Positions 1 to 7,042 of a stretch of 26,434 nucleotides of DNA are shown here, one piece after another. Below the pieces are notes generated by a model. It had not been told where the DNA came from, made no database searches, and worked only from the letters and a program-made list of their open reading frames with translations. The DNA is from an uncultured Porphyromonadaceae bacterium. Lineage in GTDB: Bacteria; Bacteroidota; Bacteroidia; Bacteroidales; Muribaculaceae. Positions within the stretch are counted from its first letter, which is position 1. The number at the start of each line of letters is the position of its first letter. Location of the stretch: positions 1 to 26,434 of the forward strand of contig URMA01000037.1 of the NCBI GenBank assembly GCA_900548875.1. The letters are read 5' to 3'. A program made the position numbers and the translations under genes.

Positions 1-102
1 CCCAGCCGTACCGGCCGTTTCCACCACATAACGCTCCTTCTGCAAGGACTCGCTGATGACCTCACGCAACTGTTTTTCGTCTTCAACAACCAAAATTTTC
101 AT
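1..102 (-). CDS. Response regulator, N-terminal fragment (OmpR-like receiver domain)
   Basis: Only the first 34 codons are in the window; the gene runs off the left edge. The protein begins MKILVVEDEKQLREVI, the classic first strand and acidic pocket (E7, D8, E9) of a CheY-like receiver domain that accepts phosphate from a histidine kinase. The phosphorylated Asp and the output domain lie outside the window, so the OmpR/winged-helix assignment is inferred from how often this N-terminus belongs to that subfamily. The start ATG is the first in frame after an AT-rich leader. The two PepSY-like secreted proteins immediately upstream on the same strand are often found beside two-component systems in Bacteroidales, so they may belong to its regulon. 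Confidence 0.85.
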   Translation of the reverse strand, partial: MKILVVEDEKQLREVISESLQKERYVVETAGTAG

Positions 103-204
103 ATTCCGTCCATTTTTTAACGACACGCCGTGCCTGTCTTTTTTCAAAGTTAGCAAATTAAAACTGAAAAGATTCTGAAAATGCTGATTTTCTCACGGGT
201 ACAA

Positions 205-242
205 AATAAAAAAAATTGCCGAGCATCACTGCCAAGCAATTT
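205..242 (-). terminator. Rho-independent terminator after the first PepSY-like gene
   Basis: Read on the minus strand, a seven-base stem (AAATTGC at 236-242 pairing with GCAATTT at 213-219) is followed by an eight-T run. It ends transcripts coming from the PepSY-like gene and separates them from the response regulator. The rest of 103-282 shows nothing else recognisable. Confidence 0.65.
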
Positions 243-282
243 TAGGGTCAGTTGTCAATAGTGAGTAGTTCGTTTTTAATTT

Positions 283-570
283 TTACATTTCGTTGCCAGT
301 AGCTTCAAAGAGAGTGGAGCCACAGCTCCCGTCAGCATTTGTATAGGCAATCTTGTAGACACTGCCGTTTGTCTGAATTTCATTTGCCACGGCTTTCGGA
401 TAGCTTTCTTCAAATGCTTCCTTAACGGCTTCCGGCAGCTCCTCGGTTTTGATTACCGTTACCGGCTTTACCTGGATGCTGTCCATCGCTGTCGCATCTT
501 GCTCTACGGCTGCAAATGCTGTAATATATAAACCTATTGTTGCTATAAGGGTAATTATCAGAGTCTTCAT
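283..570 (-). CDS. Small secreted PepSY-like protein (copy 1)
   Basis: A 95-residue protein with an N-terminal signal peptide (MKTLIITLIATIGLYITAFA) and a mature part of about 75 residues. The core reads AVKEAFEESYPKA, then a short acidic strand pair (SVYKIAYTNADGS) and a C-terminal strand. This is the layout of the PepSY-like / DUF2874 family of periplasmic proteins common in Bacteroidetes. Their role is unproven; PepSY relatives inhibit peptidases or sense the envelope. It is a paralogue of the gene at 812-1102, with the same length, signal-peptide start and motif order. The two are separated by about 240 bp with a hairpin, so they are probably separate transcripts. The family call is by motif pattern only. 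Confidence 0.75.
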   Translation of the reverse strand: MKTLIITLIATIGLYITAFAAVEQDATAMDSIQVKPVTVIKTEELPEAVKEAFEESYPKAVANEIQTNGSVYKIAYTNADGSCGSTLFEATGNEM

Positions 571-756
571 TTTTTCTCGTTCTTTTGTCTGCCCTTTATT
601 ATCACAAAGTCTGTGCCAAACCGGGAATCAAAGTTGTAACAAATTATAAAACAACCACTTATAAAAACGTCGTTTTTTCGTACCAAATCCGGGAAAGTGG
701 AGAATTTCCACACTTTTGGGGAATTCCACAAAAAAATCCACACACTACACACATGG

Positions 757-792
757 AAAACGGACTTGCCGGGAATATTCCTGACAAGTCCG
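757..792 (-). terminator. Hairpin after the second PepSY-like gene
   Basis: CGGACTTG (761-768) pairs with CAAGTCCG (785-792). On the minus strand a short four-T run follows, so this is a weak terminator for the gene ending at 812. Apart from it, the gap 571-811 holds only AT-rich leader sequence for the downstream gene. Confidence 0.5.
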
Positions 793-811
793 CCCTTTTC
801 CACTATGCACT

Positions 812-1102
812 TTATTGCAATTCTTTGCCTGAAGAGTCAAATTTTACTTCCTTCACAGAACCGTCGTCGGTCAGAAGCGTTACGAAGAAAACCTCACCGT
901 CGGTTTTGAGCTCCGAAATGGTAGCGTCGGGATAATTGGCTGCCAATGCCTCCTTCACGGCTGCCGGAAGCTGTTCTGCCGAAAGGGTTATCACTTGTTC
1001 TGTCGGGGTTTCCGATTCTGCTACATTACAATTTTGCGGAAGTGCAAATGCTGATGCACTAAGACCGATAACGGTCGCCACTGTCAATACTAAAGTTTTC
1101 AT
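812..1102 (-). CDS. Small secreted PepSY-like protein (copy 2)
   Basis: A 96-residue protein with a signal peptide (MKTLVLTVATVIGLSASAFA) and a PepSY-like core: LPAAVKEALAANYPDA, then GEVFFVTLLTDDGS and a C-terminal lysine-rich strand. It matches the neighbour at 283-570 almost position for position, for example in the AVKEA..YP and DGS elements, but most other residues differ. The duplication is therefore old. Both copies should be periplasmic. No catalytic residues are evident. The leader (about 1103-1180) has no clear TAnnTTTG box, so its promoter was not assigned. Function is unknown beyond the family resemblance; a role in envelope-stress sensing with the adjacent response regulator is inference. 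Confidence 0.75.
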   Translation of the reverse strand: MKTLVLTVATVIGLSASAFALPQNCNVAESETPTEQVITLSAEQLPAAVKEALAANYPDATISELKTDGEVFFVTLLTDDGSVKEVKFDSSGKELQ

Positions 1103-1291
1103 AGACTGTAAGTTTTAATGATGTTTGTATTAGTTGTCGCCCAATAACGATGCAACCGACGTGCCAAACATCAAGCCCTCGCGGCACTTGACTGACATTC
1201 AATCACTTACCTACATTCCAACTAATTCATCACTTTTGCCCATGTGGGGAATTTCTCCCAACCGACCGTTGAATTCCGGCAATTTTTCCAC

Positions 1292-1325
1292 AAAAAAGCC
1301 GCTCTCCCCGGCGGGAAAGAGCGGC
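1292..1325 (-). terminator. Terminator of the PurF-like gene
   Basis: GCCGCTCT (1298-1305) pairs perfectly with AGAGCGGC (1318-1325); on the minus strand the stem is followed by six T residues. It lies 24 bp past the stop codon of the PurF-like gene. The rest of 1103-1291 shows no gene. Confidence 0.85.
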
Positions 1326-1348
1326 CGTATGATTTGTCCGACAACCGG

Positions 1349-2755
1349 TTAGAAATGGCTCGTGCCGTCGAAGCAGTGTGTACACACCTTGCATTTCGGC
1401 AGGCCGATAGCCTCGATAAGCGTTTCCAGCGTATTGAATTTCAAAGAAGTCAGCCCGAAGCGTTCGCGGATAATTTCCACCATCCGCTTGTATTCCGGCG
1501 AATCGGTCGTGGCATATTTTTCCAGATTCTTGTTTTCATCGCCTTCCAGTTCCTTGATGATGCGGCGTGTAATCAGTTCCAGCGCACTTTTTGACGAAGT
1601 AAAGCCGATGAACGGACAGCTGTAGATAAGCGGCGGACAGGCAATGCGCATATGCACTTCCTTTGCTCCGTAATCGTACAAAATCTTCACATTGTCGCGC
1701 AGCTGCGTACCGCGTACAATCGAATCGTCGCAAAACAGTAGGCGCTTGCCTTCGAGCATCGCACGGTTGGGCACAAGCTTCATCTTTGCCACCAGCGAAC
1801 GCATCGACTGGTTGGCCGGTGTAAAGCTGCGCGGCCATGTCGGAGTGTATTTTGAAATTGCACGGTGGTAGGGCACCCCCTTGCCTTCGGCATAACCCAA
1901 AGCCATGCCCACGCCGGAGTCAGGAATACCGCAGGCACAGTCAACGACCGACTCGTCCTTCTGCCCCATCTTCAGTCCGCTCGTAAAGCGCACCTCTTCC
2001 ACGTTGCGGCCTTCGTAACACGACGTAGGGAATCCGTAGTACACCCACAGGAACGAACAAATCTGCATGTCGTCATTCGGCTTGCGGAGCTGTTCAATGC
2101 CGTCGGCCGTGATATGCAGAATCTCGCCCGGCCCTATATAGCGTTCCACCTCGAAATCCAGATTTGGGAAACTGGTTGTTTCGCTTGCCACGGCAATGGC
2201 ATCTTCTTTCTTGCCGACCACAATCGGCGTACGTCCGAGCTTGTCGCGTGCGGCAATGATGCCGTTTTCCGTCAGAAGCAGCATTGAGCAAGAACCCTTC
2301 ACTTTATTATAGACATTCTCGATGCCCTCGACAAATGTTTTTCCTTGAATGATAAGCAAGGCAATCAGTTCCGTCTGGTTAATATTGCCCGAACTCAGTT
2401 CAGAAAAGTGCATGTTGGCTTCAAGCATTTCCGACTCAAGTTCCTTGATATTGTCGATCTTCGCCACCGTAACAATCGCAAACTTTCCAAGATGCGAATG
2501 AATGATAATCGGTTGCGGGTCGGTATCACTGATAACGCCAATACCGGAATTACCGACAAATTTGTCCAGTTCGTGTTCAAATTTTGTCCTGAAATAAGTA
2601 CTCTCCAAGTTGTGAATAGACCTTGAAAATCCAATCTCTGGGTCGTAAGTAGCCAAGCCTCCGCGGCGGGTACCCAAATGTGAGTGATAGTCTGTGCCGT
2701 AAAACAGATCAGTCTTACAGCTCTTTTTAGATACGGTTCCGAAAAATCCTCCCAT
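1349..2755 (-). CDS. Amidophosphoribosyltransferase (PurF) paralogue lacking the nucleophilic cysteine
   Basis: A 468-residue homologue of glutamine-PRPP amidotransferase, which makes phosphoribosylamine in the first step of purine synthesis. The C-terminal phosphoribosyltransferase half is intact: the PRPP loop FCDDSIVRGTQ is at 341-351. Four cysteines match the Fe-S ligands of the Bacillus-type enzyme by context: C233 (ICSFLW), C380 (YSCPF), C455 and C458 (CKVC). The N-terminal glutaminase half is abnormal. Active enzymes expose a cysteine as residue 1 after Met or propeptide removal (CG(I/V)..G), but this protein starts MGGFFG. The RGQ.(A/S)AG element reads GTRRGGLAT. It is thus predicted to be unable to hydrolyse glutamine; it could use free ammonia or have another role. 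Bacteroidales usually carry a longer, canonical PurF elsewhere (background knowledge). No other ATG fits the start better; MGGFFG aligns with the family N-terminus. Confidence 0.85.
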   Translation of the reverse strand: MGGFFGTVSKKSCKTDLFYGTDYHSHLGTRRGGLATYDPEIGFSRSIHNLESTYFRTKFEHELDKFVGNSGIGVISDTDPQPIIIHSHLGKFAIVTVAKIDNIKELESEMLEANMHFSELSSGNINQTELIALLIIQGKTFVEGIENVYNKVKGSCSMLLLTENGIIAARDKLGRTPIVVGKKEDAIAVASETTSFPNLDFEVERYIGPGEILHITADGIEQLRKPNDDMQICSFLWVYYGFPTSCYEGRNVEEVRFTSGLKMGQKDESVVDCACGIPDSGVGMALGYAEGKGVPYHRAISKYTPTWPRSFTPANQSMRSLVAKMKLVPNRAMLEGKRLLFCDDSIVRGTQLRDNVKILYDYGAKEVHMRIACPPLIYSCPFIGFTSSKSALELITRRIIKELEGDENKNLEKYATTDSPEYKRMVEIIRERFGLTSLKFNTLETLIEAIGLPKCKVCTHCFDGTSHF

Positions 2756-2781
2756 GTTTATGAGTTTAGTATATTTGGTTG

Positions 2782-2789
2782 CAAAGATA
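2782..2789 (-). promoter_or_regulatory. -7 element upstream of the PurF-like gene
   Basis: Minus-strand TATCTTTG fits the Bacteroidetes TAnnTTTG consensus exactly and lies 27 bp before the start codon. It forms the edge of the palindromic repeat at 2782-2957, so the repeat appears to supply the promoter. No convincing -33 TTTG is present. Confidence 0.5.
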
Positions 2790-2957
2790 GTGAAAGCCGA
2801 GTGGAGAATAAAATAATGAAACTTGTTTCAATTATTTTTTATCCCGAGCCGCCTCCTATCTTCTACAAAGATACGAAAAGGCGAGTGGAGAATAAAATAA
2901 TAAAACTTGTTTCAATTATTTTTTATCCCGAGCCGCTTCCTATCTTATGAAAAGATA
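2782..2957. repeat. Tandem pair of promoter-bearing palindromic repeats
   Basis: Two nearly identical units of about 85 bp, at roughly 2782-2866 and 2867-2957. Each begins with CAAAGATA, continues with a GAGTGGAGAATAAAATAAT block, has an AAAC-TT-GTTT centre, and returns through ATTATTTTTTATCCCGAGCC to CCTATCTT. The arms are inverted copies of each other, so each unit can fold into a long AT-rich hairpin. Related but diverged copies lie at 7922-8026. The CAAAGATA edges are TATCTTTG promoter boxes on the minus strand. This resembles a dispersed intergenic repeat seen in Bacteroides genomes (general knowledge). Confidence 0.8.
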
Positions 2958-2971
2958 AGGAAAGGTCAAGA

Positions 2972-3045
2972 TTTGACAGAAGAACAGAAGAACAAAATTT
3001 TCACGACTGTCAATTTTAAATCTGCGCTTTTATTCTTCTGTCAAA
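2972..3045. repeat. 13-bp perfect inverted repeat in the purF-like/aspartate aminotransferase gap
   Basis: TTTGACAGAAGAA (2972-2984) is the exact reverse complement of TTCTTCTGTCAAA (3033-3045), with a 48-bp AT-rich loop. There is no ORF of note. It could be a structured RNA, a protein-binding site or the remains of a mobile repeat. Confidence 0.6.
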
Positions 3046-3085
3046 AGATGCATGTATTCAAAAAAGACAGTTTCATAAAATTTAA

Positions 3086-3126
3086 CAGCGTCCGGACGCA
3101 CTGAGAGGCGGCGGACGCTGATTTTT
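3086..3126 (+). terminator. Terminator-like hairpin upstream of the aspartate aminotransferase promoter
   Basis: CAGCGTCCG (3086-3094) pairs perfectly with CGGACGCTG (3112-3120), followed by ATTTTTAT. It has the form of a plus-strand intrinsic terminator, yet no plus-strand gene lies upstream in this gap. It may end a small RNA started in the repeat region or insulate the promoter at 3130-3160. Confidence 0.55.
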
Positions 3127-3129
3127 ATG

Positions 3130-3160
3130 TTTCGCATATCGTTTTTTTATGCTACTTTTG
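3130..3160 (+). promoter_or_regulatory. Promoter of the aspartate aminotransferase gene
   Basis: -7 TACTTTTG at 3153-3160 is an exact TAnnTTTG match, with TTTC at 3130-3133 (19-bp spacer) as a near-consensus -33. The start codon is 34 bp downstream of the -7 box. Confidence 0.6.
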
Positions 3161-3194
3161 TCGAAGAAACAACAACAACCAAAACGACTTAAAA

Positions 3195-4388
3195 ATGGAA
3201 CACATTTCACAAAGAATCCAGGTGCTTTCTCCATCGGCAACATTGGCGATGTCGCAGAAAAGCAATGAGTTGAAGGCACAAGGTGTCGATGTTATCAACA
3301 TGTCGGTAGGTGAACCTGATTTCAACACTCCCGAACACATCAAGGAAGCGGCAAAGAAGGCTATCGACGACAATTTCACATTCTACACCCCGGTTCCGGG
3401 CTACATGTCGTTGCGCAAGGCTATCGCCGCAAAGATGAAAAATGAAAACAACCTTGAATTTGCTCCGGAGCAAATCGTTGTTTCCAACGGTGCCAAGCAG
3501 TCTTTGTGTAATGTAATCCTCGCCACCATCAATCCGGGCGACGAAGTGATTATCCCGACTCCGGCATGGGTAAGCTACGTGGAAATGGTGAAACTGGCAG
3601 AAGGTGTAACCGTTACCGTTCCGGCAGGTGTTGAACAGAACTTCAAAATCACTCCGGCACAGCTCGAAGCTGCCATCACTCCGAAAACGCGCATGCTCCT
3701 GCTCTGCTCTCCGTCGAACCCGACCGGTAGCGTATATTCGCACGACGAGCTGAAAGGCCTGGCCGACGTTTTGGCTAAATATCCGGAAATTCTTGTTCTG
3801 TCGGACGAAATCTACGAACATATCAACTTCACCGGCTCATTCGCTTCCATCTCTGAATTTGACGCCGTGAAGGACCGCACGATTATCGTAAACGGTGTGT
3901 CGAAGGCATACGCAATGACCGGCTGGCGTATCGGTTTCATCGCTGCTCCGCTGTGGGTGGCAAAGGCAACCAACAAGTTGCAGGGACAATATACATCCAA
4001 CCCTTCATCTATCGCACAGAAGGCTGCCGAAGCGGCTTATCTCGGCCCGCAGGACTGCGTTGAGGAAATGCGCAAGGCATTCGAACGCCGCCGCGACCTC
4101 ATCGTCGGTCTACTGAAAGAAATTCCGGGCTTGCGCATCAACCATCCGGAAGGTGCCTTCTATATATTCCCGGAAGTTTCGGCCTATTTCGGAAAGAAAT
4201 ACGGCGACCGCGAAATCAAGGACGCCAACGACCTGGCCATGTACCTGCTTGAAGTGGCCCACGTGGCAACCGTGAACGGCGACGCATTCTGCGCTCCGGG
4301 CTATATCCGTCTGAGCTACGCTACGAGCGACGACAATATCCGCGAAGCCTGCCGCCGCATCGCTGAAGCATTGGCAAAACTGAAATAA
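3195..4388 (+). CDS. aspC: Pyridoxal-phosphate aminotransferase, aspartate aminotransferase type
   Basis: A 397-residue fold-type I aminotransferase of the AspC/AAT-Ib class, which exchanges amino groups between aspartate and 2-oxoglutarate in the cytoplasm. Visible landmarks in order: the substrate-loop start NMSVGEPDF (35-43), the SNGAKQSL cofactor-phosphate segment (97-104), SPSNPTG (172-178), SDEIYEH with the pyridine-binding Asp (203-209), the Schiff-base lysine K237 in VSKAYAMTGWR with R245, and a C-terminal GYIRLSYA segment that carries the carboxylate-binding Arg. Length is normal for the family. The gene is monocistronic, with its own promoter at 3130-3160 and a strong terminator at 4430-4472. 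Exact substrate preference (aspartate versus aromatic or alanine) cannot be fixed from sequence; aspartate is the most common for this subgroup. Confidence 0.9.
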   Translation: MEHISQRIQVLSPSATLAMSQKSNELKAQGVDVINMSVGEPDFNTPEHIKEAAKKAIDDNFTFYTPVPGYMSLRKAIAAKMKNENNLEFAPEQIVVSNGAKQSLCNVILATINPGDEVIIPTPAWVSYVEMVKLAEGVTVTVPAGVEQNFKITPAQLEAAITPKTRMLLLCSPSNPTGSVYSHDELKGLADVLAKYPEILVLSDEIYEHINFTGSFASISEFDAVKDRTIIVNGVSKAYAMTGWRIGFIAAPLWVAKATNKLQGQYTSNPSSIAQKAAEAAYLGPQDCVEEMRKAFERRRDLIVGLLKEIPGLRINHPEGAFYIFPEVSAYFGKKYGDREIKDANDLAMYLLEVAHVATVNGDAFCAPGYIRLSYATSDDNIREACRRIAEALAKLK

Positions 4389-4429
4389 TCGGAATCGGGA
4401 CCGCCCGAACCTGAAAATACAAGAACGAG

Positions 4430-4472
4430 AATCTCACCTTTACAGAACGTCTGTCGGGGTGAGATTTTTTTT
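4430..4472 (+). terminator. Terminator of the aspartate aminotransferase gene
   Basis: AATCTCACC (4430-4438) pairs with GGTGAGATT (4458-4466), and the stem runs into eight T residues. Confidence 0.9.
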
Positions 4473-4492
4473 GAATAAAAATAGTACCGCAG

Positions 4493-4520
4493 TGTAGTTT
4501 TTCCGTAGTACGAGCGTCTA
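4493..4520 (+). promoter_or_regulatory. Possible ECF-type autoregulatory promoter
   Basis: TGTAGT (4493-4498), 16 bp, CGTCTA (4515-4520) resembles ECF promoters (TGTAAC/TGAAAC near -35, CGTC near -10) rather than the housekeeping TAnnTTTG type. It sits 22 bp before the ECF sigma start codon, as expected for a self-activating operon. This is a pattern match only. Confidence 0.35.
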
Positions 4521-4542
4521 ACGGGTAAAAACTGACAAGAAA

Positions 4543-5031
4543 ATGGAGACATTGGAAAAAGATTTCGCGAACATTGTCCGAAAACATAAGGACACCATCT
4601 ACACGGTGTGCTATATGTTTTCACAGGACAGCGACGAAGTGGAGGATCTGTTTCAGGAAACGCTGATCAACCTTTGGAAAGGGTTTGCCCAGTTCCGCGG
4701 CGACAGTTCTCCCGCCACCTGGATATGGAAAGTGAGCCTTAACACGTGTATTTCCTTCGACCGCAAGAAGCGGCGGCGGGGTGAATCGGTGCCGCTGTCC
4801 ATGAACATCAACCTTTTTGAAGACGACGACAACGACAGCCGGCAAATCGAAATGCTGCGCAAACGCATCAACCAACTCGGCCCGTTTGACCGCGCCATCG
4901 TGCTGCTTTGGCTCGAAAATATCAGCTATGAGGAAATCGGAGAAATTGTCGGCATCACGGCGAAAAATGTTTCCGTTCGGCTTGTCAGAATAAGAGAACA
5001 ACTCAAGAAAATGTCAACCCCTAAACAATAA
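4543..5031 (+). CDS. ECF-family RNA polymerase sigma factor
   Basis: A 162-residue sigma-70 family protein with only regions 2 and 4, the ECF layout. Region 2 spans about 10-76 and includes DEVEDLFQETLINLWKGF (core-polymerase contact and -10 recognition), then TWIWKVSLNTCISFDRKK. An acidic linker (about 90-100) leads to region 4 (about 103-155), with the helix-turn-helix ISYEEIGEIVGITAKNVSVRL. It directs polymerase to a dedicated promoter set. It is followed after 5 bp by a membrane protein gene and the pair ends at a shared terminator, so that partner is the natural candidate to control sigma availability. No classical zinc-containing anti-sigma domain is present nearby. The inducing signal is unknown. 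Confidence 0.9.
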   Translation: METLEKDFANIVRKHKDTIYTVCYMFSQDSDEVEDLFQETLINLWKGFAQFRGDSSPATWIWKVSLNTCISFDRKKRRRGESVPLSMNINLFEDDDNDSRQIEMLRKRINQLGPFDRAIVLLWLENISYEEIGEIVGITAKNVSVRLVRIREQLKKMSTPKQ

Positions 5032-5036
5032 CGGCT

Positions 5037-5633
5037 ATGGAAGAAAATGCTCTATACGAAATTGAAGAAATGAAACAGCAGATTGCTCTGCTGCAAAAGA
5101 AGCTGGAATCGCAGACGATTGTCAGCGAACAGATGCTGGACAAGGCTATCCGCACCAACCTGTCGAAACTGAACCGTCGGGCTTGGGTTATCGGGGTGAT
5201 AGGAGCGGTGGCAATACCCTACTGCTGGTACGTGTTTTCCAGCATCCACCTGTCGACAGCCTTCTGCATTGCTACAGCCATCTTTCTTCTTGTATGCATT
5301 GCCGCCACATGGCTGCAACACCGCGGACTTTCGGCGGCCAACCTCATGCAGCAGGATTTGCTGACGGTGTCAACAAAAATGCAGCGACTCCGCAAACAGC
5401 ATCTCGACTGGTTGAAATTTTCCATTCCCACGCTGATTGCATGGCTGGCATGGTTCTGCATTGAAATCAACTCTTCGATTCCCGAGGAACACGCCCGACC
5501 TGTTATAATAGGAGCCACGGTCGGAGCAATCGTGGGAAGCATCTGTGGCATCTGTTTCCTGCGTGCTTCGCTGAAAACTATCCGCGAAACTCTCCGGCAA
5601 ATCAACGACCTCCGGCAAGTACAATCGGAATAA
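5037..5633 (+). CDS. Four-helix membrane protein cotranscribed with the ECF sigma factor
   Basis: A 198-residue protein of unknown family. It has a cytoplasmic-looking N-terminal helix (about 5-45, heptad-like, with MKQQIALLQKKLESQ), membrane segments near 50-68, 73-92, 127-143 and 155-175, a charged amphipathic loop at 95-126 and a basic C-terminal helix. The gene begins 5 bp after the sigma stop codon and is followed by a terminator, so the two form a two-gene operon. In ECF operons the second gene usually encodes the anti-sigma factor. This protein has no known anti-sigma motif, so it would be a non-classical one: its N-terminal coiled coil could hold the sigma factor at the membrane. That role is inference from position only. 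Confidence 0.8.
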   Translation: MEENALYEIEEMKQQIALLQKKLESQTIVSEQMLDKAIRTNLSKLNRRAWVIGVIGAVAIPYCWYVFSSIHLSTAFCIATAIFLLVCIAATWLQHRGLSAANLMQQDLLTVSTKMQRLRKQHLDWLKFSIPTLIAWLAWFCIEINSSIPEEHARPVIIGATVGAIVGSICGICFLRASLKTIRETLRQINDLRQVQSE

Positions 5634-5648
5634 CCAACCCGAACAGAC

Positions 5649-5692
5649 AAAACGCCTCTCTCGCTCCGACAAGGACAGAAGGGGCGTTTTTT
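5649..5692 (+). terminator. Terminator of the ECF sigma operon
   Basis: AAAACGCC (5649-5656) pairs with GGCGTTTT (5683-5690), with the T run continuing to 5692. The gap to the next gene (5693-6071) is AT-rich and contains no gene I can support. Confidence 0.85.
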
Positions 5693-6071
5693 GTCAAAGC
5701 AACGACACATCGCATTTTTAATTTCGTTAGGAAAATACATATTGTAGAAGAAACACATTCTTCGAGGACTTCCGCAAGGCAAAAAATCGGCGGAAAAACC
5801 ACTCAAAAAACGGCTTTACTGGAAGCCCACTGACGGCATTTCGCCCCACGGGACGATGTGGAATTCATATTTTCGAAAAACGCCGTAAAAACGGCTAAAA
5901 ATAGCATTCTCGCAAGCGTGATTTTTCAGAACGCCATTTTTTACCATTTTGAGGGGAATTGAAAGATTTTCCGTACGATATATTTTTAACTCCGCTGTTA
6001 ATTCTCGTGGAAAATATATGTCGGCTGAAAATTGAAAAGCGGACAGACGGAACCATATCACGGACAAAAAC

Positions 6072-6101
6072 AAAAAACGGGAGCTCCGCAAAGAACTCCC
6101 G
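6072..6101 (-). terminator. Terminator of the dtd-mazG-deoC operon
   Basis: On the minus strand CGGGAG (6096-6101) pairs with CTCCCG (6078-6083), closing a small loop, followed by six T residues. It lies 33 bp past the deoC stop. Confidence 0.8.
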
Positions 6102-6134
6102 CCGACAGGCCCGAACCACTCGGACCGTATGGAT

Positions 6135-7031
6135 TTAGAAATATTTCGTTTCGCTTCCGAGAATGTCGCTGAGGATATAGTTGGCGGCACGCGATGTTCC
6201 GATACGGAAATGATCGTTGTCCAACCAAGCCTCACCGAGGATTTCCTTCACGAGCGTGTAATACTTCACAGCATCGGCTGTCGACGACACGCCGCCCGAA
6301 ACTTTAAAGCCGACCATGTTACCGGTCTTTTCATAATATTCCTTGATGCACTGACACATCACATAGGCAGCCTCAAGTGTCGCTCCCGGATAAACCTTTC
6401 CGGTCGAAGTCTTGATAAAGTCGGCACCCGAATACATGGCAAGCAAGGATGCCTTCTTGATGTCGGCAGCCGTCTTGAGCGCACCCGTTTCAAGAATCAC
6501 CTTCAGGCGTGCATCGCGTGCGGCATGCTTCAGTTCGGCTATCTCGTCGGTCAACTCTTCATAGTTCTCGCCATAGAACAGGCCAAGGTTCAACACGATG
6601 TCCACTTCGTTGGCACCGTCGGCTACGGCCAATGCCGTTTCTGCGGTCTTCACTTCGAGGAATGTTTGGGAAGAAGGGAAACTTCCGGACACCACTGCCG
6701 TATCGACACCCGTCACCTCAAGGGCACCGCTGACCACCATCGCGAAATTAGGATAAACGCAAATGGCTGCCACGTTTTTCAGTTCCGGATAGTCGGTTTC
6801 AAAAGCGTTGACACGCTCCACCATCTTGCCGATTGACTCCACCGTGTCGGTAGAATTGAGCGAAGTGAGGTCGATACAGTTGAAAAGCAGTTTGTAGACA
6901 TCCTTCGTGTTGTTCTCGTCGAAATGTTTCGAGAGGATTTCCTGAATGTCTTTCGCAACAAAAGCATCGTCTTCCGTCACTTTACTTTCCACAAGCACTT
7001 GCTTGTATTTGTTCGGTACTTGTTCTTCCAT
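6135..7031 (-). CDS. deoC: Deoxyribose-phosphate aldolase
   Basis: A 298-residue class I aldolase that splits 2-deoxyribose 5-phosphate into glyceraldehyde 3-phosphate and acetaldehyde, for nucleoside salvage in the cytoplasm. Landmarks: NEVDIVLNLG (141-150, catalytic Asp D144), LKVILETGAL (176-185), the Schiff-base lysine K207 in ADFIKTSTGK, and the proton-relay lysine K243 in VGFKVSGGV. It is longer than the roughly 250-residue Escherichia enzyme because of an N-terminal extension of about 45 residues, which is normal for a subset of DeoC proteins. It is the last gene of a leftward operon with mazG (11 bp upstream) and dtd, and it precedes a terminator. Start chosen: the first ATG after the mazG stop. 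Confidence 0.95.
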   Translation of the reverse strand: MEEQVPNKYKQVLVESKVTEDDAFVAKDIQEILSKHFDENNTKDVYKLLFNCIDLTSLNSTDTVESIGKMVERVNAFETDYPELKNVAAICVYPNFAMVVSGALEVTGVDTAVVSGSFPSSQTFLEVKTAETALAVADGANEVDIVLNLGLFYGENYEELTDEIAELKHAARDARLKVILETGALKTAADIKKASLLAMYSGADFIKTSTGKVYPGATLEAAYVMCQCIKEYYEKTGNMVGFKVSGGVSSTADAVKYYTLVKEILGEAWLDNDHFRIGTSRAANYILSDILGSETKYF

Positions 7032-7042
7032 AGATAGTCTTT

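Noticed and set aside
3207..3821. A 204-codon minus-strand frame
   Set aside because: It is antisense to the aspartate aminotransferase, with no protein-like motifs and a start inside the real gene.
5816..6235. A 139-codon minus-strand frame in the gap after the ECF operon
   Set aside because: It overlaps the deoC terminator and the deoC 3' end in another frame, and its product is low-complexity. No promoter or family was seen.
6129..6836. A 235-codon plus-strand frame
   Set aside because: It is antisense to deoC, which has all family motifs on the other strand.
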